Below are positions 1 to 7,091 of a DNA stretch of 10,272 nt, piece by piece (positions within the stretch are counted from its first letter, which is position 1; each line of letters starts with the position of its first letter). The DNA comes from Actinomycetota bacterium. GTDB lineage: Bacteria; Actinomycetota; Actinomycetes; S36-B12. The notes below the pieces were generated by a model. The model was not told the origin of the DNA. It saw only the letters and a program-made list of their open reading frames with translations, and did no database searches. The stretch lies in NCBI GenBank assembly GCA_009702725.1, contig WLHM01000024.1:1-10272 (forward strand). The letters are read 5' to 3'. The position numbers and the translations under genes are program-made.

Positions 1-2
1 AG

Positions 3-1256
3 CCTCCGAGGCGGCCATTTATCGCCTTTTGCATTTGCATCGCCTTAGTAGCAACGACCTTAATGTTCGCGCCCACCGCGGCGGCCGCTGAAACCTCGGT
101 GGTGTGCCCGACCGAACCGGGGCCGGTAACCACCGCGCAAACGGACGCGTTATTCGCGTTGGCCGCCGACCGGCTATACGCCGCCGCCAATGTCACAAAC
201 CTGAGTTCACCTTCGATCAAATACCCATTTGGCGCTACGGCCCGGCAAACTCGATACCTCCGCTCTGACGCTTACGGCTGGACCTCGGGGTTTTATCCCG
301 CCGAACTTTGGATGATGTATGAGCGCACCGCGGATCCGGCGTGGCTTGCCCTTGCGCGCACCTGGACAAAAGGATTATTGCCGGTTGCGAAATGGACGGG
401 ATCCCATGACTTGGGCTTCATGATCGGACTGCCCGCGGGTTTGGGAATGCGCCTAGACCCTGATCCGGCGCAACGAGTCATTTATCGCCGCGCCATCATC
501 GATGCGGCCAAGAGTCTGTCAGCCCGCTGGAACAACAAAGTTAAAGCAATTCAATCAGGGGAATACAACGGTAAATGGGGCTTGATTATTGACTCGGCGA
601 TGAATGCGCCGATGTTGATTGAAGCTGGCAACATGATTGGTGGCGCCGAAGGCGCACGACTTCGCAGTCGCGGGGAGCAGCATTTGCTTACCCTCACCAA
701 GTTTTTCGTGCGTTCGAACGGATCAACATTCCACCGATTGACATTTAACCCGAAGACCGGGGCGTACCTTGGGCCGGTTTACGGTCAGGGCTACAACATG
801 TCGACTAGCACCTGGTCGCGCGGTCAAGCTTGGGCCATGTATGGATTTGCAAAGGGCTATGCCGCAACGGGTAACCCGACTCTGCTGGATGCAGCTCGGC
901 GCACCATCGGATTTTGGAATCAACAGGTCGGCCCCGGTTGCGTACCAGCTTGGGATTTAGACGTCTGGAGCGCATTTGCGCCTCGGGATTCATCCGCGGC
1001 TTCCATCGCGGCCGCCGCAATGTTGCTTATGGCTGACCTTGATCCAGCTTCCGGCGCCGATATGTCGCAGCGCGCACTAGCCACCTTGGGCACACTTACT
1101 TCTCCAGAGTGGACATCGATCAATACCCAAAATCCAGGGATATTAATTCGCCAGACCTGGAACGTACCGATACTTAAGTACGAGGGTTCTTATGTCTGGG
1201 GAGACACCTACTTACTTGAATCCCTCATGAAGGTAGCTAGCCCAACTGATCAATGA
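3..1256 (+). CDS. Secreted GH88-family unsaturated glucuronyl hydrolase, 5'-truncated by the window
   Basis: Likely a glycoside hydrolase of family 88 (or the related GH105), which hydrates the unsaturated uronic acid left at the end of oligosaccharides by polysaccharide lyases. Numbering from the ATG at 63, the two expected catalytic aspartates are D116 in HDLGF and D177 in IIDSAMN. Their 61-residue spacing equals that of D88 and D149 in Bacillus GL1 UGL. Other family features are WTSGFYPAELW (73-83), WSRGQAWAMYG (251-261), DSSAAS (309-314) and a C-terminal YVWGDTYLLESL. The frame stays open to the left edge: codons before 63 read PPRRPFIAFCICIALVATTL, the front of a signal peptide ending near TAAAAET. 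The ATG at 63 is therefore inside the signal and the true start lies outside the window. RRPFI resembles a Tat motif. Only two cysteines remain in the mature part (15 and 293), so a disulfide is possible. The 3' end overlaps the convergent kinase gene. Confidence 0.85.
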   Translation, partial: PPRRPFIAFCICIALVATTLMFAPTAAAAETSVVCPTEPGPVTTAQTDALFALAADRLYAAANVTNLSSPSIKYPFGATARQTRYLRSDAYGWTSGFYPAELWMMYERTADPAWLALARTWTKGLLPVAKWTGSHDLGFMIGLPAGLGMRLDPDPAQRVIYRRAIIDAAKSLSARWNNKVKAIQSGEYNGKWGLIIDSAMNAPMLIEAGNMIGGAEGARLRSRGEQHLLTLTKFFVRSNGSTFHRLTFNPKTGAYLGPVYGQGYNMSTSTWSRGQAWAMYGFAKGYAATGNPTLLDAARRTIGFWNQQVGPGCVPAWDLDVWSAFAPRDSSAASIAAAAMLLMADLDPASGADMSQRALATLGTLTSPEWTSINTQNPGILIRQTWNVPILKYEGSYVWGDTYLLESLMKVASPTDQ

Positions 1257-2946
1257 TCTCGACAGTTAACTTGGTGCCCGCTGATGTTGATTCACGTGAC
1301 CACCGGCCAGGTGCATTAATGTCGAGCCAGGCTGAGCCCAAGCCACCTTTTGCCGAAGATGAAACCCCGATACCGTTGTCGGTGACAGTTAGCACTAGTG
1401 AACTTTCTTTAACCGCCACCTGCACGCTGATTTCATGAGCGCCACCTGAACGAACCGAATTGCCTACTGCTTCATCGGCTATCAAGGCCGTACTTTTCCA
1501 TTGTGTTGCGGTACCGAAATCCCCGCTCGGCAAAAAAAGTTCAATAGCGGCGATCCCGGCCCAGTCCTCAACTATCTGTGCTAATCGTGCGCGTCCTTCA
1601 GACACCTCACTGTTTACGTCGTCACGAAGCGTTCGCGATAGCCGATCTCGCGCCGAATTAATCACCTGAAGCGCTGAAGCATCGTCGTACTGAAGTGAGG
1701 CTTGCTCCAGCTGTAGGGCTATTGCAGTTAACTCCGACTGCACCCGATGATGCAGGTAAGTACCAAGCTGGGCATCTAGTTCGGCATTAACCTGCATCGC
1801 TGCAACCGCATAAACCTGCCCAATATCGATGCGCAGTTGCAGGCTAGCGATGATTAAGTTGCGCTCTGTCTGTACACCGAATAAGGCCGTAATAAAGACG
1901 ACGCTAATGGGGATCGCTATCGCGACTACCATCGCACCATTGGGGTCAGGGCGAATACCAAGAATCTGGTTCCCGATTAGCTCCAGGCTCAGGCCGGCCG
2001 CGATGGGTAGTGCAATCACCGCAAGTGGGCTCACCCAGGGGCGCCAACTCGGATAGCTTCTAATAAGTCGGACGCGAATTAGCAACACAACTAGTGCCGA
2101 GAGCGCCGATATAGCAGCGACTTCCACCCCGATTACCAGACCTGCGGAGCGAGTGGAGCCGATACCGATTAGTGCCGCTAGCAAAACTACCGTTATCCGC
2201 AAAGGTGGATCCCAGTTGCTGATTGCGTCAAAGAGCAATCCTCCAAACCGGGTCGGTGGCGGTTCTACTTTTTTTTCAGCGAAAAGTTCGTGGCTTAGCG
2301 GCCGGATTTGTTGATCAACGGCATCGTGCAACATCTCGGCCGCCTCGTGAAGTTGGCGGCCAAGGTCACGCGATACATCTATCGAATCTAGTTCCTGTAG
2401 TACAGCTGTTCTTGCATTAGCTACTTCATCGACTATGTCACTTCGCCTAGCGTCCGGCACTGTAACCAATGCACGCTGCACCGCAACGGCCTGCCAAAAT
2501 AAGGTTTCGAAGGTCGCGCGGTAATCCTTGTTCGCTTGGATCAGGTAGCCGATGCTGCCCATCCACACAGTGCTCATCAACGCCGAGGTGAGGATTTGAT
2601 ATACGGGGTGCATCCCGAAGCCAGCAGGATTCAGGCCGGAGGCCAATCCATTTATGACGAGGCCCCGCACCGCACCTGACACAACGAGGATTACGAGTAC
2701 GGTACCCGGCTGATGGCAAATCCTTGGTGGAATAAGGCGAGTGAGTAAGACTAGGCCGCTAAATGCGCCCTGAGCCAACACCGCGATTGCTAGCCACGTT
2801 ATGCGATCAGGTGCACCGCGCTCAAAGACTGGCACCGTGAAAACCACTCCGAGAACCCCACCGGGGATGTACCACAAAAGAGCGCGAGTAGAGAGGGCCG
2901 TGGGCGTTCCCAAGCGCCTCCACCAAATCGCACTATTCACCGGCAT
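1237..2946 (-). CDS. Membrane sensor histidine kinase (NarL/LuxR-type two-component partner)
   Basis: Sensor kinase of about 569 residues. Two blocks of hydrophobic helices, roughly four each, are seen at about 20-137 and 250-358, separated by a soluble, partly helical linker (about 150-230). The C-terminal part has a dimerisation/phosphoacceptor helix, YLHHRVQSELTAIALQLE (about 397-414). By alignment with the actinobacterial H-x-x-V-Q-S type, the first His (about 399) is the likely phosphate acceptor. A GHKL ATPase domain follows, with N-box ADEAVGN (490-496), TDNGIG (522-527) and GGLG (534-537). No extracytoplasmic sensor domain is evident, so the signal may be sensed in the membrane or linker. 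ATG at 2946 is preferred because GGAAAG lies 4 bases upstream; a TTG at 2949 is also in frame. It overlaps the response regulator stop by 14 bp, implying translational coupling. The 3' end overlaps the glycosidase gene. The ligand is unknown. Confidence 0.85.
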   Translation of the reverse strand: MPVNSAIWWRRLGTPTALSTRALLWYIPGGVLGVVFTVPVFERGAPDRITWLAIAVLAQGAFSGLVLLTRLIPPRICHQPGTVLVILVVSGAVRGLVINGLASGLNPAGFGMHPVYQILTSALMSTVWMGSIGYLIQANKDYRATFETLFWQAVAVQRALVTVPDARRSDIVDEVANARTAVLQELDSIDVSRDLGRQLHEAAEMLHDAVDQQIRPLSHELFAEKKVEPPPTRFGGLLFDAISNWDPPLRITVVLLAALIGIGSTRSAGLVIGVEVAAISALSALVVLLIRVRLIRSYPSWRPWVSPLAVIALPIAAGLSLELIGNQILGIRPDPNGAMVVAIAIPISVVFITALFGVQTERNLIIASLQLRIDIGQVYAVAAMQVNAELDAQLGTYLHHRVQSELTAIALQLEQASLQYDDASALQVINSARDRLSRTLRDDVNSEVSEGRARLAQIVEDWAGIAAIELFLPSGDFGTATQWKSTALIADEAVGNSVRSGGAHEISVQVAVKESSLVLTVTDNGIGVSSSAKGGLGSAWLDINAPGRWSRESTSAGTKLTVEIIDQLG

Positions 2947-3571
2947 CAAGCTTTCCGGTGAGTTTTAGATACTCCTGCGTCAAGATCACTCGCACATTTC
3001 CATCATCTGGTGAGATACCTAGGCGCTCGGCTATTCGCGCCACCATTTTTTCGACCGCACTATTGCTCGTGCCTCGCTTCTCGGCAATTTGCGCATTGCT
3101 TAACCCTTGCACCACATCCCGCAAAACTTCATTTTGGGTTTGGGTTAGCGTTGGACCGTCAGCACCGGGCCCTGATCTTTGGGACACGGGCTTGGTTGCC
3201 GCCTCTAAGACGGCCTGTGCCACGATCTTCATTTCGTGCACATCACGCTTGCGAAGGTGAATCCCACCTTTAGGTAGCGGCGGTAAGTTAGAAGCCACCA
3301 ACCGCGGATCATCGTAAGTAGTTAGCAACACGATGCCGATTTTCGGATAGCGCTCGCGCAAGGCCTTGGCCAGATCCAAACCAGTGGGCCCATCACCTAA
3401 ATCAAGGTCCAAAAGTGCCACATGCACCGTATTTAGATCTGGGAGTGCCAAACATTGACTCGCCTTGCCTACTGCGGCGACTACTTCAAAATTCTTGCCG
3501 CTGAGGGCTGCCGCCAACGTGGTGCGCGTGAAGGCGTCATTGTCGACAATGACTACACGGCAGTTGCCCAT
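2933..3571 (-). CDS. LuxR/NarL-family response regulator
   Basis: Cytoplasmic DNA-binding response regulator of 212 residues, the usual NarL/FixJ size. The receiver domain (about 4-125) has the acidic pocket D10/D12 in VDNDAF, the likely phospho-aspartate D55 in VALLDLDL, the T84/T85 switch region in VLLTTYDD and K108 in HLRKRD. After a short Gly/Pro-rich linker comes a LuxR-type helix-turn-helix (about 142-186), including GLSNAQIAEKRGTSNSAVEK. It is expected to be phosphorylated by the kinase encoded immediately downstream, whose start overlaps this stop codon. It lies 33 bp after the SET-domain gene on the same strand, so all three may be cotranscribed. The start is ATG at 3571; a GGTGAG sits 11 bases upstream, a rather long spacing for a ribosome binding site. 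Target promoters cannot be told from the window. Confidence 0.9.
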   Translation of the reverse strand: MGNCRVVIVDNDAFTRTTLAAALSGKNFEVVAAVGKASQCLALPDLNTVHVALLDLDLGDGPTGLDLAKALRERYPKIGIVLLTTYDDPRLVASNLPPLPKGGIHLRKRDVHEMKIVAQAVLEAATKPVSQRSGPGADGPTLTQTQNEVLRDVVQGLSNAQIAEKRGTSNSAVEKMVARIAERLGISPDDGNVRVILTQEYLKLTGKLDAGE

Positions 3572-3604
3572 GGCGATAGCATCTCACCACTTTGACTGCT
3601 CTAG

Positions 3605-4108
3605 TTAAACGACACCTATCGCTGCCAAGCGCTTGACCAAATAAGGCGAAAAATAGCCCGCGTACTTTGCCTGCAGGACGGGGTCGCGCCAGTCTGAGCC
3701 GGTTACCAGCTCGCGGCACCCTGGTTGGGCGCATAGGCACCTGAACTCGTCATAGTCGGAGGCATCACACATGGCGTAATCAAAAGTAAGTTCTTCGCCG
3801 GGCTCAATATCTCGCATGGCAATTAGCAGCGAGGAACCAGAAAGCCCGCAATTAGGCTCGCACGAATGGTTGAGCATGTCGCCCGGTTCTGGAGTGTCGG
3901 ATGAAACTAGGTAAAGATCTTCGTCAACTTGGATTGATCGCCCTTGGCGATCGTGGCTCATCGTGGAGAGCATGTCGCGGGAAACTATCCAGCCACCAAA
4001 TGCGGCGACAGTCTCACCCTTGCTGATCGGCTCAATAACAAACGAGCCCCATCCCTTTTCCCCTGCCGGGCGCGCCTGCGCCTTTGGCGTGAGCCAGTTG
4101 AAATCCAT
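3605..4108 (-). CDS. Bacterial SET-domain protein lysine methyltransferase with post-SET zinc motif
   Basis: A 167-residue, nearly free-standing SET domain, the S-adenosylmethionine-dependent lysine methyltransferase fold. Visible motifs, in order, are EKGWGSFVIEPISKGE (17-32), which matches the N-terminal SET strand, NHSCEPN (80-86), the pseudoknot/cofactor motif, and ELTFDYA (106-112) with catalytic Tyr 111. FRCLCAQPGCR (122-132) then supplies the post-SET C-x-C-x4-C pattern (124, 126, 131), which with C83 could bind one zinc. No other domain or signal peptide is present, so it should act in the cytoplasm. The start is ATG at 4108 with GGAG/AAGG purines 7-14 bases upstream. It is the first gene of a leftward cluster with the response regulator and kinase. 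The substrate is unknown: it could be a nucleoid protein, ribosomal protein or another partner. The family call is firm; the biological role is not. Confidence 0.88.
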   Translation of the reverse strand: MDFNWLTPKAQARPAGEKGWGSFVIEPISKGETVAAFGGWIVSRDMLSTMSHDRQGRSIQVDEDLYLVSSDTPEPGDMLNHSCEPNCGLSGSSLLIAMRDIEPGEELTFDYAMCDASDYDEFRCLCAQPGCRELVTGSDWRDPVLQAKYAGYFSPYLVKRLAAIGVV

Positions 4109-4253
4109 CCGACCGCCTTTCTCCTTCGATCACCGGCGATCCAGTTACGGCCGCGAGCTATTAGATTTACAAAGAACGAGAAGTGTGCCATACGTAAATG
4201 AACACCGAGACCAGGGCTACAAGCTGGCCTACGGGTGCGGGTACCGCTAGGCC
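4109..4253. promoter_or_regulatory. Divergent intergenic region between SET gene and serS
   Basis: This 145-bp gap must hold promoters for both directions. On the + strand TAGATT (4162-4167) fits the relaxed actinobacterial -10 pattern TANNNT. On the - strand the same AT-rich stretch (about 4158-4172) is the best -10 area. The distal half can fold into small hairpins, for example GCGG-GTA-CCGC at 4237-4247 just before serS. The SET ribosome binding site lies at its left end. No convincing T-box or other known riboswitch was found. Promoter positions are guesses from sequence alone. Confidence 0.35.
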
Positions 4254-4257
4254 GTGA
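4198..4257 (+). CDS. Possible 19-codon leader ORF coupled to serS
   Basis: A small ORF starts at ATG 4198 (MNTETRATSW...) and stops at TGA 4255-4257, so its stop overlaps the serS GTG start in a GTGA arrangement. The serS frame has a stop (TAG 4248-4250) one codon before its GTG, and there is no strong ribosome binding site before serS. Reinitiation from this ORF would therefore explain how serS is translated. The peptide holds only one serine codon, so classical serine attenuation is not suggested. It has no strong binding site of its own; a leaderless or weak start is possible. It could be a chance ORF. Confidence 0.25.
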   Translation: MNTETRATSWPTGAGTARP

Positions 4258-5573
4258 TTGACCCCCAGATCCTGCGCACCGATCCTGAGCGGATTCGCGA
4301 ATCCCAGCGCCGCCGCGGTGAAAACGTGGATCTAGTTGATGATTTGGTGGCCGCTGACGTGGCCCGGCGCTCGGCCCAGCAGGAGTTTGAGGATCTGCGG
4401 GGTCGGCAAAATGCACTTAGTAAAGCGATTGGACCCCTGCAAGGCGCACTCAAGAAGGCAACAGATGCAACCGCCAAGGCCGCTGCCCAAGGCGAGGTTG
4501 ACGCCCTTATGGCCGATGCGGGAGCACTCGCCGATCAGGTGAAGGCTGCTGAGGCCAACTTAAATGCGGCCAGCGGAGTTGCCGACCAACTAATTTTGCA
4601 ATTGAGTAACTTGGTCAACTTGAATTCGCCGGTTGGGGGCGAAGCCGACTTCAAAGTACTCGAACAGGTCGGCACCCCCCGGGATTTCGTCGCTGAAGGT
4701 TTCGAACCTAAAGACCACATCGATATTGGTGAGCTTCTCGGTGCTATCGATACCAGTCGCGGGGCGAAAGTTTCAGGTGCCAGATTCTTCTACCTTGTTG
4801 GAGTCGGTGCCCAATTAGAGTTCGCACTTCTTAATCTGGCCATGCAGCAAGCAATGGGCAATGGCTTGGTGCCGGTAATCACCCCAACAATGGTGCTCCC
4901 AAGTGCGATGGAAGGTACCGGGTTCTTGGGCCAAGCGGCCGAGAATGTTTACCGCATTGAGAGTGATGACATGTATCTCGTCGGCACCTCGGAAGTCGCG
5001 CTCGCTGCCTTCCACGGTGATGAAATCATCGACGTTGATCAACTGCCCCTCCGGTATGCCGGTTGGTCGACCTGCTTTCGCCGGGAGGCTGGCTCCTACG
5101 GCAAAGACACCCGCGGCATCATTCGCGTGCACCAATTCGACAAAGTCGAGATGTTCGTTTCCACCACTCCAGAAGATGCCGAGGCTGAACATCAGCGGCT
5201 CTTGCAGTGGGAGAAAGACTTTATGGACGCCCTCGAAATCCCTTATCGCGTTATCGATGTTGCAACCGGTGACCTCGGCTCCAGCGCTGCACGCAAATTC
5301 GATATTGAGGCGTGGATACCGACCCAAGGCAACTACCGCGAAGTAACCAGTACCTCAAATACCACCGAGTTCCAAGCGCGGCGGTTAAAGATCCGCATGC
5401 GCGATGGTAAAGAAGTGCGCCCATTGGCGACCTTGAACGGCACGCTCTGTGCGATGCCGCGCATAATCGTCGCGATTCTTGAAAACCATCAACAAGCTGA
5501 CGGTTCTGTTCGCATCCCAACCGCCTTGCAACCTTTCCTTGCCGGCCAGCAAGTGTTCACTCCGAAGGTCTAG
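4254..5573 (+). CDS. serS: Seryl-tRNA synthetase
   Basis: Class II aminoacyl-tRNA synthetase that charges tRNA-Ser (and tRNA-Sec where present) in the cytoplasm. At 439 residues it is the normal bacterial length. It has an N-terminal helical arm (about 25-115, the tRNA-binding coiled coil), the serine-binding TSE motif at 245-247, motif 2 FRREAGSYGKDTRG (275-288) and motif 3 around LNGTLCAMPRIIVAILENHQ with Arg 403. The NGTLCAxPR form of motif 3 is one seen in actinobacteria. The GTG start gives the usual MID-type N-terminus and is the only upstream choice, since TAG lies one codon before it. No strong ribosome binding site precedes it, but a tiny ORF ends on the start codon. A HAD phosphatase gene follows after one base and is probably cotranscribed. 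Identity is certain from the motifs. Confidence 0.97.
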   Translation: MIDPQILRTDPERIRESQRRRGENVDLVDDLVAADVARRSAQQEFEDLRGRQNALSKAIGPLQGALKKATDATAKAAAQGEVDALMADAGALADQVKAAEANLNAASGVADQLILQLSNLVNLNSPVGGEADFKVLEQVGTPRDFVAEGFEPKDHIDIGELLGAIDTSRGAKVSGARFFYLVGVGAQLEFALLNLAMQQAMGNGLVPVITPTMVLPSAMEGTGFLGQAAENVYRIESDDMYLVGTSEVALAAFHGDEIIDVDQLPLRYAGWSTCFRREAGSYGKDTRGIIRVHQFDKVEMFVSTTPEDAEAEHQRLLQWEKDFMDALEIPYRVIDVATGDLGSSAARKFDIEAWIPTQGNYREVTSTSNTTEFQARRLKIRMRDGKEVRPLATLNGTLCAMPRIIVAILENHQQADGSVRIPTALQPFLAGQQVFTPKV

Positions 5574-5574
5574 C

Positions 5575-6387
5575 ATGACCAAAATGCCACAGCTCACCTT
5601 GCCGGACGATTTCTTCCCGGAGTTAATTGCCCTAGATATCGACGACACAATCACCGAACATATGGGCAACGTCGGAGAGCGAGTCATTGATGCCGTCGCC
5701 GCTATCCGAGCGGCGGGGGTACAAGTTGTACTTGCCACCGGGCGATCCATATCGACCACCACCCCTGTCGGTCGGGCCTTAGGCCTAGATGGCTGGGTGG
5801 TTTGCAGTAACGGCGCTGTGCTGGCAACAATTGAACCCGAAACCGTAATTGATGCCATCACTTTTGACCCAAAGCCGGTACTTGACCAACTGATCCAGCA
5901 ACTACCCGATGCCATCTATGCCGTAGAAGATGCCAACGGCATCTTTCTAACAACCAAAACTTTTGGTGCCAACGCCCTCGGGATGTCAGTCCGTGAAGTT
6001 TCCTTCGACCATCTCACTGTCAATCCAGCCGTGCGGCTTGTCGTTCGCAGTGAAGACCACCGCGAAGATGGCTTTGGCGAGATCGTCAAACAGATGGGTT
6101 TGCATAGCGTGATATTCGGCATCGGCGACGTGGCCTGGATGGATATCGGGCCGGTCGGAGTTAATAAGGCGACCATGTTGGCCCACCTGTGCACCCGCCT
6201 TGACGTTAACCCCGCCAAAACCCTGGCCATCGGTGATTTCGTAAATGACATCGAAATGCTCAAGTGGGCCGGAGTTGGTGTGGCTATGGGGTCTGCATCC
6301 CCGGCGGTCATGGCCGCGGCTGACACCATCACTAGCGCCACCCCGGGCATCGGGGTGGCCGAAGTGCTAGACGCCCTCCTGGCCTAG
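5575..6387 (+). CDS. Cof-type HAD-superfamily phosphatase (HAD-IIB)
   Basis: A 270-residue haloacid dehalogenase superfamily hydrolase, probably a cytoplasmic sugar-phosphate or related phosphatase. The four HAD motifs are clear: LDIDDT with nucleophile D21 and acid/base D23, LATGRS with T55, VNKATM with K198, and GDFVND with D221 and D225. A large insert between motifs II and III (about 85-185) matches a type C2B cap, which places it in the Cof/IIB subgroup. Substrate cannot be read from the sequence. The ATG at 5575 is preferred over longer in-frame starts that would lie inside serS: GAAGG (5564-5568) sits 6 bases upstream and the spacing to the serS stop is one base. Linkage of serS to a Cof-type phosphatase suggests cotranscription rather than a shared pathway. 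Confidence 0.92.
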   Translation: MTKMPQLTLPDDFFPELIALDIDDTITEHMGNVGERVIDAVAAIRAAGVQVVLATGRSISTTTPVGRALGLDGWVVCSNGAVLATIEPETVIDAITFDPKPVLDQLIQQLPDAIYAVEDANGIFLTTKTFGANALGMSVREVSFDHLTVNPAVRLVVRSEDHREDGFGEIVKQMGLHSVIFGIGDVAWMDIGPVGVNKATMLAHLCTRLDVNPAKTLAIGDFVNDIEMLKWAGVGVAMGSASPAVMAAADTITSATPGIGVAEVLDALLA

Positions 6388-6435
6388 CTACACCTATATT
6401 TTTCGAGGCTCGAGAGTGAAGCAAAGCGAATACAC

Positions 6436-6472
6436 TTGCACTTAGTGGTATACAGGTGGTATACCTTAGAAA
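6436..6472 (+). promoter_or_regulatory. Toxin-antitoxin promoter with tandem GTGGTATAC operator
   Basis: GTGGTATAC occurs twice, at 6445-6453 and 6456-6464, an 11-bp period that puts both on the same DNA face. The second copy extends to the perfect palindrome GGTATACC (6458-6465). TTGCAC (6436-6441) and TATACC (6460-6465) are plausible -35 and -10 boxes 18 bp apart, which would put the transcript start at or next to the antitoxin ATG at 6472. Repressor binding here would block the promoter, as expected for ribbon-helix-helix antitoxins that repress their own operon. The repeats are seen directly; their function is inferred. Confidence 0.55.
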
Positions 6473-6720
6473 TGACCGCAACCACAGTCAAGGTTTCAGC
6501 TGAAACCCGCGATCGGATTAACGAGTTAGCGGCTGGCCAGGGCCTAACCGCGGGGAGCATGATTGAAAAGGTGCTCGCCGACTACCTCTGGCGCCAGGAA
6601 GTCGCGCTTGCGAAGCAGCAAATGCTGGACGCGCCCGCAGAAGTTTGGGCCGCATATCTAGAAGAAACGCAAACTATGGACGGTTCCCTGGCTGACGGGC
6701 TGATGGTCGATCCGTGGTGA
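6472..6720 (+). CDS. MazE-type ribbon-helix-helix antitoxin
   Basis: An 82-residue protein upstream of a MazF toxin gene. The N-terminus TATTVKVSAETRDRINELA (2-20) is a beta strand followed by a helix, typical of ribbon-helix-helix DNA-binding antitoxins, and the second helix is around AGSMIEKVLADYLWR (24-38). The acidic C-terminal part (about 50-82, with EVW, LEET and ADGLMVDPW) is the expected toxin-neutralising tail. ATG at 6472 is preferred. An in-frame TTG at 6436 would run through the promoter/operator repeats. No Shine-Dalgarno sequence precedes the ATG, consistent with a leaderless transcript from the promoter at 6436-6472. It likely represses its own operon. Sequence similarity among such antitoxins is low, so the call rests partly on its partner. 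Confidence 0.8.
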   Translation: MTATTVKVSAETRDRINELAAGQGLTAGSMIEKVLADYLWRQEVALAKQQMLDAPAEVWAAYLEETQTMDGSLADGLMVDPW

Positions 6721-6725
6721 GCACT

Positions 6726-7091
6726 ATGTCGGTGGTTAACTCGATGTCACGTGCCGGCACTGTCGTTTGGGCTGATTTCGGTACCACCCAAGGTCGCGAG
6801 CAATCTGGGCAACGTCCGGCCCTCGTCATCGCGTCAACCGATTTTGAAGATGTAGTTCAAGGGCTCACGATTCTCTTGCCTTGCACGCGTACGGATCGCG
6901 GCTGGAACAACCACATTTTGTTAACCGGGCAGACCGGGCTCGACACACCAACTTTCGCAATGACAGAGCAACCACGAACTACTAGCACTGCTCGAATACA
7001 GCGCGTTCTCGGACGCGTCGATGCAAACTGTTTGGCGACGATCAGCAGGTGGACGCACCTTTGGATGCATGAACCCGCTAGGGCGCGGTAA
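6726..7091 (+). CDS. MazF/PemK-family endoribonuclease toxin
   Basis: Toxin of the MazF/PemK/Kid fold, a ribonuclease that cuts specific short RNA sequences and arrests growth when not bound by its antitoxin. The family signature is present: GTVVWADFG near the N-terminus, GQRPALVIAS with the catalytic Arg, then ILLPCTRTDRG with the catalytic Thr, and a C-terminal RIQRVLGRVD segment. The length, about 110-125 residues, is normal and no key motif is missing, so it looks intact. The start is uncertain: GTG 6714 or 6717 (the latter in a GTGA overlap with the antitoxin stop), ATG 6726 (with GGTGAG 4 bases upstream) or ATG 6744, which begins MSRAGTVVW like many relatives. The 3' end overlaps the convergent rmlD by 14 bp. 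The cleavage site cannot be predicted here. Confidence 0.9.
   Translation: MSVVNSMSRAGTVVWADFGTTQGREQSGQRPALVIASTDFEDVVQGLTILLPCTRTDRGWNNHILLTGQTGLDTPTFAMTEQPRTTSTARIQRVLGRVDANCLATISRWTHLWMHEPARAR

Noticed and set aside
3944..4250. Rightward ORFs of 85-95 codons antisense to the SET gene
   Set aside because: They mirror a gene with strong conserved motifs on the other strand and show no recognisable domain.
4228..4253. T-box-like sequence before serS (GGGTGCGGGTACCGC compared with the AGGGTGGNACCGCG antiterminator motif)
   Set aside because: It needs a two-base insertion to align, and no specifier stem with a serine codon or downstream sequestrator was found. It is better explained as a small GCGG-GTA-CCGC hairpin.
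4815..5327. 170-codon leftward ORF inside serS
   Set aside because: Antisense shadow of a conserved synthetase core; long open antisense frames are common at this base composition.
5479..5574. N-terminal extension of the HAD phosphatase into serS
   Set aside because: It would overlap serS by 95 bases in another frame, whereas ATG 5575 has GAAGG at ideal spacing and gives the normal family N-terminus.
6388..6435. Possible terminator after the HAD gene (TCGAG-G-CTCGA with nearby T run)
   Set aside because: The loop would be one base and the T run lies before the inverted repeat, not after it, so it does not fit an intrinsic terminator for the + strand.
6436..6471. Twelve-residue N-terminal extension of the antitoxin from a TTG start
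   Set aside because: It translates straight through the promoter and the GTGGTATAC repeats; ATG 6472 gives the usual ribbon-helix-helix start.
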